Shown piece by piece: positions 32,139 to 43,774 of a stretch of 64,000 bases of DNA. The translations under genes were made by a program, and so were the position numbers. Positions within the stretch are counted from its first letter, which is position 1, and every line of letters starts with the position of its first letter. Source of the stretch: Talpa occidentalis. Taxonomy: Eukaryota > Chordata > Mammalia > Eulipotyphla > Talpidae. A model generated the notes under the pieces. The model had not been told where the DNA came from. It did no database searches and saw nothing but the letters and a program-made list of their open reading frames with translations. The stretch spans positions 59,543,566-59,607,565 of the forward strand of contig NW_023601543.1 of the NCBI RefSeq assembly GCF_014898055.3, read 5' to 3'.

Positions 32139-33597
32139 ATTCCCTGGAGAAATGCAAATCAAAACTACCATGAGATACCATCTCACACCAGTGAGAATGG
32201 CACATATTAAAAAAACTAGCAACAACAAATGTTGGCGAGGGTGTGGAGAAAAAGGAACTCTTCTGCACTGTTGGTGGGAGTGCAAACTGGTCCAACCACT
32301 ATGGAGAGCTGTGTGGAGATTTCTGGACCTACTAAACATCGAGCTTCCATATGATCCAGCAATTCCACTCCTAGGTCTTTACCCAAAGGACACAGATCCA
32401 GCAATTCCACTCCTAGGTATTTACCCAAAGGACACAGAAACATCAATTCCAAAGAACACCTGCACCCCTATGTTTATAGCAGCACTATTTACAATAGCTA
32501 AGCTTTGGAAACAGCCCAAATGCCCAAAAATAGATGACTAGATCAAGAAGATGTGGTACATATACACCATGGAATATTACTCAGCATTCAAAAAAGATAA
32601 AACACATGCAATTTGCAGCAACATGGATGGCGTTGGAAGGGATCATGCTCAGCGAAATAAGCCAAAAAGAAAAAGAAAAATACCGGATGGTCTCACTCAT
32701 AGCAGGAATCTAGAAAACTTAAATAAGGGACAGGAAAATGAATAACTATAAGAAAGTGAAAATCAAAATCAACAAAAAACTATGAACCAGAGACACTTTT
32801 TGGGGGGTGGGGGGCGGGAGGGGAGGGATTGGGGTCAGAATGGGGCGTTTGCAATTGTATGGGGGATATAAAAATAAAATTTATTATTTAAAAAAAAAAA
32901 GACACAGAAACATCCATTCCAAAGAACACCTGCACCCCTATGTTTATAGCAGCACTATTTACAATAGCTAAGCTTTGGAAACAGCCCAAATGCCCAGAAA
33001 TAGATGACTGGATCAAGAAGATTGGTACATATACACAATGGAATATTACTCAGCATTCAAAAAAGATAAACACATGCAATTTGCAGCAACATGGATGGCG
33101 CTGGAAGGGATCATGCTCAGCGAAATAAGCCAAAAAGAAAAAGAAAAATACTGGATGGTCTCACTCATAGCAGGAATCTAGAAAACTTAAATAAGGGACC
33201 AGGAAAATGAATAACTATAAGAAAGTGAAAATCAAAATCAACAAAAAACTATGAACCAGAGACACTTTTTGGGGGTGAGGGGCGGGAGGGGAGGGAATGG
33301 GGTCAGAATGGGGGGGTTGCAATTGTATGGGGAATATAAAAATAAAATTTATTATTTAAAAAAAATAAAAAATAAAATTGAAAAAGCATTATTTCAAAAT
33401 AAATTTACCTGATTAATAGTTGTAAAAAAATTAAATGATATATTTTTTTAAAAAATAAATAAGGGGGTTGCAATTGTATGGGGAATATAAAAATAAAATA
33501 AGTGTCTCTGGTTCATAGTTTTTTGTTGATTTTGATTTTCACTTTCTTATAGTTATTCATAAAAATAAAATTTATTATTAAAAAAAAATTCCCTGGA
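32131..33597 (+). mobile_element. Rearranged young L1 3'-end array with target duplications
   Basis: AAAAAAAATTCCCTGGA lies at 32132-32148 and 33581-33597 and brackets the insert. Inside are: (A) ORF2 C-terminus plus 3'UTR and poly-A, 32149-32900; (B) a second, shorter copy of the same 3' end, 32901 to about 33370, joined directly to the first poly-A; (C) an AT-rich spacer and a 37-bp 3'UTR piece, about 33462-33498; (D) an inverted 3'UTR piece, 33499-33560; (E) a last AATAAA/A tail. Copy A also has a 42-bp in-frame duplication (32353-32394/32395-32436). Non-coding. Confidence 0.88.
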
Positions 33598-33774
33598 AAG
33601 TTGACCAAAAATGCACACCTCTGGCCTCAGCATAGAGGTGGTGAACTGGTATTTTGGAAAACTGCTAGTATCACAAATCCTGCATACATGACCGTAATGC
33701 ACACTGTAACACTGCAGATCAGCTTTCTCACCCCACTCTAGTTCCCTATGAGAAATGCTTCTCAAAATACAGTT
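33598..33774. other. Non-coding DNA
   Basis: Short unique interval between L1-derived blocks; nothing recognised. Confidence 0.5.
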
Positions 33775-34500
33775 TCGGGGATCTCACCGGGAAGATGGCA
33801 TTGGAGGAAGTTCCCTGTTCTGCTCTGGGGAGAACAAACTGAGAAGGCCAATTGGGCATGAGATTTGGAGGATCCTGTAATGTGGGGTGAAACTGCAGTA
33901 CTTCACATTCACCAGGGACCAATGCTGACCAAGAGCGACAAAAGAGACTTGGAGGAAGTTCAACTCACAGAACAGAAAGGTGAGTTGCTGAGGAGGTGGA
34001 CACCAAGGCAGAAACCGCAGTTCATACCTGATGTTGGTTTGGAGAGATGTTGGGTTCAGAGAGTGCAGTCTTTGGGTTATCCCTGAGAAGTTTCAGCAGA
34101 GTTTGCTCCCCTTTCAGAGGACGCAGGGAATTTCCCTACGAGGCAGAGACAGCAGAGATGTTAATTATACCCAAAAGGGCAGGTTGACTATAAAAAGGGA
34201 AGGGGAGGAAAAGATGCTTGCAGGACACAAGCGGGCAGAAAGAGCTGCCCCCAAAGAGACAGGGCTGCTAAAGAGAGGCCCGCACAGGCACAGGCAGGCA
34301 GCCTGGGGAGGAGCTGTCTCTGCTGCTTTGCAAAGGGAGAAGGTTGGTGCAGAGAAGCACCTGCAGTCACAGGCAGGCTGGAGAGCTGCTGCCTCTTGCC
34401 AGTGCAGAGATGGCAGAGATGCGGTCTGCTTCTCTTTGGGGGCGCAGGGAGGGTCTCGTTCCCTTGTGGGATTGTTAACTGCTGCTTAATTAATTATTTC
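33775..34500 (+). mobile_element. Probable L1 5'UTR fragment of an older subfamily
   Basis: It starts 'accgggaagatggcattgga', and the stretch 33868-33965 (GAGGATCCTGTAATGTGGGG, then 'gaccaatgctgaccaagag' and 'ggaggaagttcaa') matches the start of the old L1 at 40785-40880. It is GC-rich with loosely repeated CAGGCAGG-containing units near 34270-34380, as in L1 promoter regions. No ORF1 follows. A 152-codon frame at 34031-34489 reflects the GC-rich composition. Confidence 0.5.
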
Positions 34501-34856
34501 TAGGGTTGGCGCCTAAGGAATTTTTTCTATATTTGGTTTGACTAGGTCAATTTAGGACGGGTGATTCTTTTACAATGGCTCCAACCTCCATATTCCCACA
34601 TAGTCTGTTCCTCAGTCTGCGCCTCCAGATACTTTACTTTTCTATGTAGCTTGTTTAATGACTATTTTAATCATTTCTACCCCGACCTCCAGTTTCACTA
34701 GTTTCTGGTCTTATGATATCTCCTTCCCAATTCTTCTACTCTTAGCCTCCATCAATACCCACGCCTAGAGGGGGAGGGCAAAGAGGGACACTGTGGATCT
34801 GGCTGAGGAAGATATGATGTGTGGGCTGTGGTGAGCCAAGCAGGTGAGGCCCCAGT
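34501..34856. other. Unassigned non-coding DNA
   Basis: A C/T-rich stretch (about 34560-34770) followed by a purine-rich one. It may be the rest of an old L1 5'UTR or an LTR piece; not resolved. Confidence 0.35.
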
Positions 34857-35160
34857 GTATTCGTTATCTATCACTACGCAGCAAATGAACACAAACCTAG
34901 CAACACTAATAAAGCAAATTTATTATCTCTCAGTTTCCACAGGTCAGTCATAGTTCGGCTGGGTATGCTGCTTAGGGTCTCTTGCTAACTGCATTCAAGG
35001 TTTTGGTCAGGGCTGAGTTCTCACTGGAGGCTCCAGTGGGGAAGAATCTACATCCAAGCTCCCTCAGATGTTGCCAGAGTTCATTTCTTTGTAGCTGATA
35101 TTAGTGAGAGCCCACCTATTTTGTTAACTGTCGGGTACAGGCTGCCTCATGGTCCAAAGG
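34857..35160 (+). mobile_element. Ancient mammalian interspersed repeat (LTR-like)
   Basis: 'ttcgttatctatcactacgc', 'tttattatctctcagtttcc' and 'ggtcagggctgagttctcac' resemble the repeat at 11890-12237 and a common mammalian consensus. The family is not assigned with certainty. Confidence 0.45.
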
Positions 35161-36400
35161 CACACACTTCTCCCGATTCCCTACTGTATGAACTTCACAC
35201 ATAACTACTTGCTGTTTGCTTACTTCTTTAAAAAAAAAAATAACAGGGAGAATCTTACTCCAACTTGTAATTCCCATAATTACAGGAATGATATCCCATC
35301 ATCTTTGTCATATTCAATAGAATATAAAAATAATATGTATTATATTATGTATTATAATATATTATATATAATATAATAATTATCATATTCAATAGAAGCC
35401 CATGCTCAAGGGGAGGTGACTACACACAGGCATGAACACCAGGATAGGTAGAATCGCTGGAAGGGGGGTCACTGTGACATCTATCCACCGCACAGCTTAG
35501 TAAGCTCCTATTGGGTTCTAAGCTACTTTATTCCATTAGCTTACATAATCCTTTCAAATATTTCATAGGTAAATATTTGCACTTTTCAGGATTGTTGGCT
35601 ACAGGCTACCAACAATAGTTGTGGGCAATTTTAGTACAGATAATTTTTATTGGAAGGATATTGAGTAGCTTGCAGAATCCACAAAAAATTTGAACCCAAC
35701 TTGGAGAGTGGGCATAATGAAATGGGCATGGAGGAGGAGAGGTTGGGGGTGACCAGCAGCCCAAAACTAGCCAAGTCATACCAGTAGGAAGAACCCGGTT
35801 AACATGCCTCCACCACTGCCCCTGCTGATAAACATCATGCTCCCCCACCCAACCGCCCTCCAAGAATGAAGCGAAGCCATTGCCACTCACAAAGGGCTCC
35901 AAAATGTCATCAATCTGCACAAGTATAGAATTTAAAATAAGCATCTGGCAATTGTACAGTACTTTGATGGAGTAATTTTCCTCTCTTGAGAACTTAATAA
36001 TATGTAATTGAGGTTTGTCGTTTTTATGTCTTTGTTCATCTATTATTCACTTTTCTAGTAAATCATTTTATGGTCTATTTTGAAAGTATCAGCCCCCAGA
36101 AAATCAGAAATTTTTTCAAGCTGACCCTTAGGCAAACAGGTGCTTTGTGATGCCTTGGTCTAAATGGTCGGGACTGGCATTAGCTTCTGACACCAGAGGT
36201 GATGTCCCAAGTGGGACACCTAAATCTTGGGTCTGCATACTGGCTGCCATCGTGGAGTTGAAGGACCCATAGTATAGTCTGTCTGTGCATCTGTGCTGGG
36301 GCAAATAGATGCTTCTTGAAAGCTCTCAAAGGTGGGCTCCTCAAATGCAGGAAGGAGGCAGATGGCAACCAGTCAAAACAGAGAGAAATCTTTTAAAGAA
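35161..36400. other. Non-coding DNA with an AT-repeat patch
   Basis: TCATATTCAATAGAA is repeated at 35308-35322 and 35383-35397, with about 60 bp of AT/TATA repeats between. No gene is supported elsewhere; the 112-codon minus frame (35606-35944) has no recognisable domain. Confidence 0.5.
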
Positions 36401-37280
36401 TTGACTCACATCATTGTGGCAGTTGGAAAGTCTGAAATCTATAAGACAGGTTGGAAACTCAAGCAGGATACTTTATTACAGCCTTGAGAAAGAATTTTTC
36501 TTCACTGGGAAACCTCACTTTTATATTTTTGGCCTTTGACTGAGGAGAGAATGCAGTAGAGGCTCCAGTTTATAGGCAGTGGGCTGTAAAGTACGTGTGT
36601 AGAAAGAGGCAGAGGAACACACTCTTGATAAAAGAAAAGAAGCTGGGCAGGGGAAAACGAAGACATTTTCTTACTTCATCACATTGAAGTGGCCAGACCT
36701 TGCAAAATAATCTGAAAATGCTAGTCAATCAGTCCACATTGCAAAATTCCAAATCTATCTTTATATAGTAATTGAAAAAATGAGAAAAGCACCTTTCTCA
36801 GAGGAGAAACTAGCCAAGGATTTTGTCCCTGGAAATTTAAGGTTAGTTTTTGACTAGAATGTATTTTTTAGTTTTTTGGTGGAATGTTTCTGGTACTGGT
36901 AGGGGCATGGGTGTGTTTAATCCTGTCAGCACTAAGTATCCAGACAGCATTTTTAAATAAGGGGTCAAGCTTTCCAGGACGTTCAGCATGGTCAGGTCTA
37001 CAGTACCATTTTGCTTCCCCATTTCTCTCAGAGTCAACACTAAACTGTGGGACCTGTCCCTGTAAACCTTGAATTCCATATTTTCATACTCAACCGCAAC
37101 TTGACTCCATCGGTAAGGGAATCTGCTGGGCCTATTTTGAAAAATGCTGGGCAGGAATTGCTGGACTCACTTGCTCTCCATATCTCAGCAGCTCATGCAG
37201 CCACCACCCCAAGTTAACTGCCCCTGAGAAGATGGAAAATATGGGGCTTAAACTGAGTTTTGGAGTTGATGCTTTAAACT
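36401..37280. other. Possible ancient LTR-like repeat, non-coding
   Basis: 'aattgactcacatcattgtg', 'agtctgaaatctataagac' and 'gaaacctcacttttatattt' recall an old mammalian LTR-type repeat, but I cannot name it. The remainder is unique with no gene. Confidence 0.3.
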
Positions 37281-37810
37281 AAGAAATAATGGAAATTTAG
37301 GGAGAAGAAAGAGCTTTTCCCCCAGATTTTTATTACTAATAGTTTAAGCAAATTAAAAATCTGAAAGAATTATATAATGAGCACCCATATTCTCAACACC
37401 TAGATTCTACAGTTATCATGTTGGTGCAATTGCTTTATCTCATATCAATCCTTCTATTCATCCCTCTATCATTTATCAATCTATCTTATTTTTTGGATGC
37501 ATTTCAAAGTAAGTTGAAGACATCTACTCCTGAACACTTCAGAATGCACAGTTATTAACTAGATCGAACTGAGTTTTAGTAACTTGAAGTAACAAGAAAA
37601 CTTTGGAATCCATCCCATCATTAATGGATGTGAAAAATAATTCAATTAAACATGGTTGAAAGCAATATTTGTAGAAAAATAAAACCCCTGGGAGGGAAAA
37701 ACATAAATATAAGTGAGTTCATGATACTATTGTACTTGTTCCTTTGAAGGCTATCCATTTGCTATTTATCTTTGATCACCATATGCATTTATCTGAATTT
37801 GGATGAGTAG
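37281..37810. other. Non-coding DNA
   Basis: AT-rich; nothing recognised. Confidence 0.5.
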
Positions 37811-38488
37811 ACATTTGGTCCAGCCCCAAACATCCATTGAAACATTTGATCCATGCCAAAAGATAGTTGAATTTATCAAAAAACATCTACATTAGACAAC
37901 ATCCTTGGGTTCAAATAGCCTATAACATTGTTTATACTTTTGATTTACAGGATTAATAAATACATGAAATATGCTGTCATTTTTTACATGTCCAATAATT
38001 GTGTTGTGGTTACATTGTCAATAACTTTCCTGCCTCTGTATTCTGCCAGGTAATGGTACATAGGATTAAGTAGATGATTTTGGTTTCAAATCTTGCAGAA
38101 GAGTGAGATTTATATTATAGAGTCAGAATCCTACAGTTAGAGAAATTCACAGAAAATTACAAGTCCAGGATTGTAATTACAAGGTTCCTGGTCGGGACTT
38201 TGTGATATATGGTGCATTAATATGTCACAAGACATTTGGTTGTGTGTGGTTGGGTCATTCAATAAGGGCAGAGTTTGAAAGGAGGAGCACTATGTGAAAT
38301 GAACAACAAATACATTGACTTAAACACTTTACAAAGTGTCTGGCATATTCCAGAGGAGTGAGAACAGCTGTGACTCTTTTGGAGTATGCCAAAGGTTTCA
38401 ATGGATGTTTTACACGGACCAAATTCAAGGAACCTTTGGTGTGGGTGAAATATTTCAATGGATGTTTTGGATAGAACCAAATGTTCTG
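37811..38488. repeat. Inverted and tandem copies of a 57-bp unit
   Basis: TTTCAATGGATGTTTT occurs at 38396-38411 and 38453-38468 (period 57 bp), each followed by a GAACCAAAT-like word. Its reverse complement with similar flanks lies at 37811-37850 (ACATTTGG...AAACATCCATTGAAA). The outer pair (37811-37850 against 38449-38488) forms an imperfect inverted repeat of about 40 bp around roughly 600 bp. This could be the termini of an old DNA transposon or local duplication. The 79-codon minus frame here simply encodes the repeat twice. Confidence 0.6.
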
Positions 38489-38679
38489 TGAGACTCAATT
38501 AGTACTGCACTTGCCATCCACTGGTATAATGTGTATATTCTGTAAGACTTTTAATTATTTGTACATGAAGTTTCTGTTATTAATGAGTTTATTTCTATTA
38601 TAATTATTTATTCAGCAAAAATACATGTAAACATATTTTCCAGGCAGGCACTTGATGAATGTATGTGCATATATAATAA
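38489..38679. other. Non-coding DNA
   Basis: AT-rich spacer; nothing recognised. Confidence 0.5.
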
Positions 38680-39163
38680 TGACCTGTGCACTATCACCAT
38701 AGTCCCTTGTGCTCCTCCCTCCCCTGTTTCCCTGTTTTGTCTCCTCTCCCTCACCCTCTTATGATGTATGTCTTGGATTTATAATTTACCTGCTAGTTTT
38801 GACTTTTTTTTTCCTGACCATTTTTTGGTTCCCTTATATTCCTTCTATAAGTGAAACCACCTGATACTTTTCTTCTTCCTTTTGACTTATTTCACTGAGC
38901 ATAATCCCTTCTAGTTTCATCCATGTTGCTGCAAATGGCATGAGTCTATCTTTTTTGATTGCTGAGTAATATTCCATTGTATATATGTACCACATCTTCT
39001 TGATCCCGTCGTCTTTTTTTTGGGCATTTGGGTTGTTTCCACATATTAGCTATTGTAAATGGTGCTGCAATAAACATAGGAATGCAGGTTTCCTTTCAAA
39101 TTAATTTTTGTGTGCTTTGGATAGGTTCCTAGGAGTGGAATTGCTGGGTCACATGGTAGCTCC
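38680..39163 (-). mobile_element. 5'-truncated older L1, minus strand
   Basis: Reverse-complement 3'UTR ('accatagtcccttgtgctcc') is followed by the ORF2 C-terminus backwards ('tcatccatgttgctgcaaat', 'gctgagtaatattccattg', 'aacataggaatgcaggtttc', 'ggagtggaattgctgggtca'). It stops at about 39163, so only the last ~110 codons of ORF2 remain. Confidence 0.85.
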
Positions 39164-40744
39164 ATAAAATAACACCATTTTAATGTAAAGTCTTTTTAAA
39201 TGATTTTCCAAAATTAAAAAAAAAACACATAGGTAAAATAATAATTCTTGGTACTGTTGAGACCAAGGACAAGCTGTCCCAGGATGTGCCAAAGGGGCAC
39301 GCTGATTATTTTTCATTGAAAGAAATTAAGAGGCAAACTCCAAAAATCATGTCTTTCCTAATTATTGATTTCCCTTAAAAAAAGGAAATAAATCTCCCTG
39401 GCAGTTGTAGAGGTGAGAGAGTCTTATCACCCTGAAGCAGGGCTTGCAATGTCTGTGTTTTTTATACTTATGTACAAAACCCTGCAAAATTCAGTGTCTT
39501 TAAATTTCAAAGTTTTTGTTGTTCTGTCTCTTCCTCCCCATATTTATTACCTTTTTCTAAAAACTAAGCTTCACTGGAATAATCAGATGATGAGTCCAAA
39601 TCCTGTGGCCCACAGCACAGGTAAAGTTTGTCTTCTCTCTTACTATTCTCTCTTTTGTCCCCCAAAACTTCCCCTTCGTTTCATCTGCATGCACTTTAAG
39701 CAGCCAGTATCTATTTCTGACATTTATTTCTAAAAATATTTTTTTTTCCAACAGGACTTAACAAAATTGCTTATAATATTCTTCAAAGTTGTAGTTTATA
39801 GCTAATAAATTTGAAACTTTTGATAACTTTAATTTGTCTCTTCCTGAAGACTATAATTAATTTGAATTGAAAAATATTATCCTTATAGATGTTAAGGTAT
39901 CTGGTAAGTTCAAAGCAAATTCTGCTAATTAGAGAGTACTCTCCACACAAACTCTTTTATTGAAAAATGTCTAAATATTTTGAAGGTACTGTCTTTTTGC
40001 TTCCATTCTTGATCCTTCAACAAATATTTTTATAACATAAAACTCATTACGTAAGTTCTCTATGATTCTTTTGAATGGTTTGCCAAATTTAAACAATGCA
40101 AAATAAAGGCCTTCTTGAATTTATTCTATTCTACAAGAGACTGTAAACTTCTCCAGTTGAGAAGAAGAGAGGCAAGTGGCTGGGCTGGGTGAGGGTGGAT
40201 GAAGTGCCAGTGATCTCAGTGCAGTCGTTGCTGTGCTGGACATGCAGGGCGTGCCCCGACCCTTCCTCTTGGGGCGAGCTCATGGCTATGTGCAGGTCAG
40301 TGTCTGGGGGGCCTCAAACTTCAGGGGCTCTCCTGGGCACATCCCCTGCAACTAGAATGAGTACATCAGGCTCAGGCTGCCATTAAGCGCAGGTGCCACT
40401 GGAGCAGCTGCTTCCAACGAGGTACTGCAGGCTAGGAAGGACAGCCCCGTATGGCCACCCCCTCGTCTGCAGCTGAGCAGTGATTTTCTGCCTCAGACTG
40501 GGCTTTACATCATCAGCTTCCTTGGTTTTCAGGTCTTCAGATGGAATTACACCACTGACTCTCCTGGGTCTTCCATTTGCAGAAGCTGACTGTGAGAGCC
40601 AATTCCTCACTATAACTCATGTATTAATTCTGTCTTTCTAGAGAACCCTAGAACAAGGGGATTATGGTAGTTTCACAATCCCTGAAGCCTGTCACAGAGA
40701 TCACAAGGCATCGACAGGAAGATGTCCCTCTTGAGTAAAATTTA
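39164..40744. other. Non-coding DNA with a possible old LTR fragment
   Basis: 40480-40665 ('aggtcttcagatggaattac', 'ctctcctgggtcttcc', 'gagccaattcctcactataa', 'tttctagagaaccctag') resembles a common mammalian LTR-type repeat; the family is uncertain. 40170-40470 is more GC-rich but shows no exon-like frame. The rest is unique. Confidence 0.4.
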
Positions 40745-42545
40745 GATGAGAGGAAGGAGGAAGATGGCTTGCGGCATTAGACCCAGAGGATCTTGTGACC
40801 TGGGGTGAAACTAGAGTACCTCTTGAATATTAGAGACCAACAATGAGCAGACAAGAAGGGATACTGAGGAAATTCAAGTCCAGATAATAAAAGCTGGGTG
40901 GAGAGATGTGCCTGAAGACAACAACCAGGGTGGGAGCCTGCACTGCAAATCTCAAACTGCTCCTGTGTTTGGCAGGCAGGCCTGGGGAGGGGAGAGCCGA
41001 GGAATGTGGAGGATCACACTTAACTGAGGATGGATGAGTGTGGAGGAGCTGAGGTGTCCTAAGAAGGCAGAGTCCCAGTGCCCTAACTCCATCACCACCT
41101 CAGGACAAGAATTATTCCAGTGAAGCACAAAAGAAGACACCCGGACTGCAGAGACAGGAATCTGGAGACCCAAAGAGAAGAGCTTTCAGCAATACCACAA
41201 ACATCAGCCACTCCAGCACACCACTGTCACCAGTGACTCGACCCCTCCAGGACGCTCCCCCACCCCATGACTTAGCAGCTATAAATCAGTTCTCGGCCAC
41301 ATGTAGCGCCATCTGCTGGAAAAGTGGAAGTTTTGCGCCCTTAGTACATTTAAATTACAGCAGCCATGAAAGCTTCAAATGGGACATGGGAAAATCTAAC
41401 ACATGGCATCTTGGGACCTGAAGGGGATATTTCAACACAGAGAGAGGACAAGTCTACAGAATCCAACCACAAAGATACGGAATATCCTTTCTTCCGATCA
41501 ATACACATCTCAAAATTACAGTGATAAAGAAATTGAAAGAAATGGAAGAAAAAAACAGGAAAGCTGATCCAAAAAAAATCCAGAAAACTGAGCCTCCCTG
41601 GTGGCGCAAGGGGTAAAGACGCAACCTTTGAAGCAATCTGCAGCCACTGCTGCACAAGTTCAATCCCCGGCCAGGGAGCTACCCACATGGCACAGCAGAC
41701 CTCTCCTGACTCCCCTGCTGCTCCCCCCAGCAGTCTTTCAGTTGATCTGCCTGTTGTGTTCCCCACTCTGGCTCTGGTGAATCCTCTCACCCCCCACACC
41801 TCTGGCCTGTACCCCAGTTCTTGTATGCATAAATAAATAAAACTTTAGAAAAAATCCAGAAAACACATGAATGTCCTGAGAAATAAAATTAACCAACAGA
41901 AAAACAAAATTGAAGCTTGAAATAACAAAATAATGGCCACACAGGATGCAAAATGATCAATGGAGGAGATTTTAAAAAGTTCTGGAGAAAGCTAAGGAAG
42001 TAGAATAGACCAAATGGGAGATGGAATGAGTGACCTTGAAGATGGTAACACACAGAATCCAGGGGGAAGAAGAAAGAAATATCCAAGTTGTGGAAACAAT
42101 ATACATGCTGTAAGATGGATGAATGGATTAGGAAGATGTGGTATATATACACAATTGAATATTATGCCACTATTAAAAAAATTAAATCTTGCCATTTATG
42201 ACAGCATGGATGGAACTAGAGGGTATTATGCTAATGAAATAAGTCAGAAGGAAAGAAAAACAAATACCAGATGCTGGCACTTATACATAAAATAAAGAGA
42301 AACAAAACAAAAAGTCAGATGCATCCAAATCAATAACAAACCCTAGAAATCTGATTGTAGAATTGATGCTAGTGATGAGGGAGGGGCAGGCGGAGAACAG
42401 ATAGGGTTAGGTACAGTGGACTATGGTGGAGGACTATGGGTGCCTTGGTGGTAGGGTCACATACATCTAAAGTATGTGATCCTACACCTCTAAATCATAT
42501 ATGGCATTGTAAACCAATGTTGCCTCAATAAAAATATACAAATTA
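40745..42545 (+). mobile_element. Old L1 with 5'UTR, partial ORF1 and ORF2 end; middle deleted
   Basis: 5'UTR-like start ('ggaggaagatggcttgcgg', then GAGGATCTTGTGACCTGGGG, shared with 33868). An ORF1 N-terminal region near 41430-42050 (KITVIKKLKEMEEKNRK-like and [15 protein letters not shown] pieces) is split by a SINE. The sequence then jumps at about 42085 to the ORF2 C-terminal 'WMNGLGRCGIYTQ'-type block and a 3'UTR ending near 42540 with AATAAA. Most of ORF2 is deleted. Confidence 0.75.
41573..41864 (+). mobile_element. T+ SINE inserted in L1 ORF1
   Basis: It starts AGCCTCCCTGGTGGCGCAAG at 41591 and ends ATAAATAAATAAAACTTTAG plus A's. Target duplication AAAAAATCCAGAAAAC is perfect at 41573-41588 and 41849-41864. 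It belongs to the CpG-poor, 'caaggggtaaag' subgroup also seen at 45561, 56750 and 61527. Confidence 0.93.
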
Positions 42546-42689
42546 AAAATAAATGATATTTATTTTATTTAAATATTCAATAAGTATTTCATTTAAATCT
42601 TTAAATAAAAAAGAAGAGACGCATCAAGTCAAGATATTACAAAATACAATTGTAGAATTTCAAAATTAAACCTTCCACAATATTTGGGT

Positions 42690-43745
42690 TCTCATATAAT
42701 TTGTTAATGATAAATATTAATGTCTTCCTTTATATAAACTTTGTTAACATAATTGCAATTTGCAAAGAGTACTAAAGCTGAAAAATTTTGATACTCCATT
42801 CCTTGAGTATTTTGATTAATGTTTTTCAAATGATTTTGAACAAAATGCAACCTAAATTGTAAGGGCTTATTTACAATAATATTCAATACTGTGTAGGACA
42901 TTTGAGTTAATTAACAAAGTACTTCTCTAAAGGCTCAAACATTTTTGAAATCTGAGTCATGACTGGAAACTAAAAGAGAATTGTGTACTGTCATGATAAA
43001 AATTCTTTTATATGTTCCACATCAGACTTGTCACAAAACTTTGCAATTCAATTATTCTAAGTGTGCATATATAAATACATTTGTAAATGTTGACAACTAT
43101 AGCTTGTATTTCAATTGGTAGATTATTACGGTGTAGATGCAATGATGAATTATATATGCACCACCACCACCAATTCCAAATGTATTTCTGCTCCATAGGT
43201 TTCTTAATTTAGTAAGAACATTGTTTTTGCCAAGATAATTATATTCCACCTAAATTTGTATTTGCATTTATTACCATCATAACAAAAGAATTTTATCTCA
43301 ATATTGGGTTTTAAAACTGAATTTATAAATAATCATTATTAAAGTCAGATGTTTTATCCTTAACAAAATGAACTTCCAAAAACTATGCTTTGATTGCATA
43401 AATTGGATGAAAAAATTAAGCCATTACTGAAATTAACCAATTTTCTATTTGAAGCATCTAATGTCACTGATATAAAACTGGCATCATTTAACAGTTTGCA
43501 AAGATCTTTTTCTGGTAATGGAGCCAACCCATTAACAACTATCACTTCACTCTTTGTACATGCATGGGAAAACATGGAATTGAAAATGAATGAAATTAAT
43601 TTAAAGGAATCATCATCTGATCTAATTGAAAAGCCATGCTTCACAGAATGCTATGCAAATTCACCTTCTGCATCTAACTTTTTAAATAGATGTTGCCATT
43701 TTCCAGTAGACTTGGGTCTTCTGGCTTTCACATGGCCAGTGATAT
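42690..43745 (-). pseudogene. hAT-superfamily transposase relic
   Basis: Read on the minus strand, broken frames give blocks in the order of hAT-type transposases and their domesticated mammalian relatives. HSVKHGFSIRSDDDSFKLIS...ACTKSEVIVVNGLAPLPE (43644 downward) leads to LLNDASFISVTLDASNRK (the TDASN-type block with a catalytic-position Asp). A degraded stretch with HNSSLHLHRNNLPIEIQAIVVNIYK...CTLRIIELQSFV (about 43195-43030) follows, and then LQFRLHFVQNHLKN (about 42850). At least five stops or shifts interrupt it. It may be a decayed autonomous transposon or a retrocopy of a domesticated gene; I saw no clear terminal inverted repeats. Assigned from remembered motifs. Confidence 0.62.
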
Positions 43746-43774
43746 CACCATGACTTCTAGTTGGATGGTAAATG

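Noticed and set aside
34031..34489. 152-codon frame in GC-rich DNA
   Set aside because: It lies in a probable old L1 5'UTR whose composition lowers stop frequency; no homology seen.
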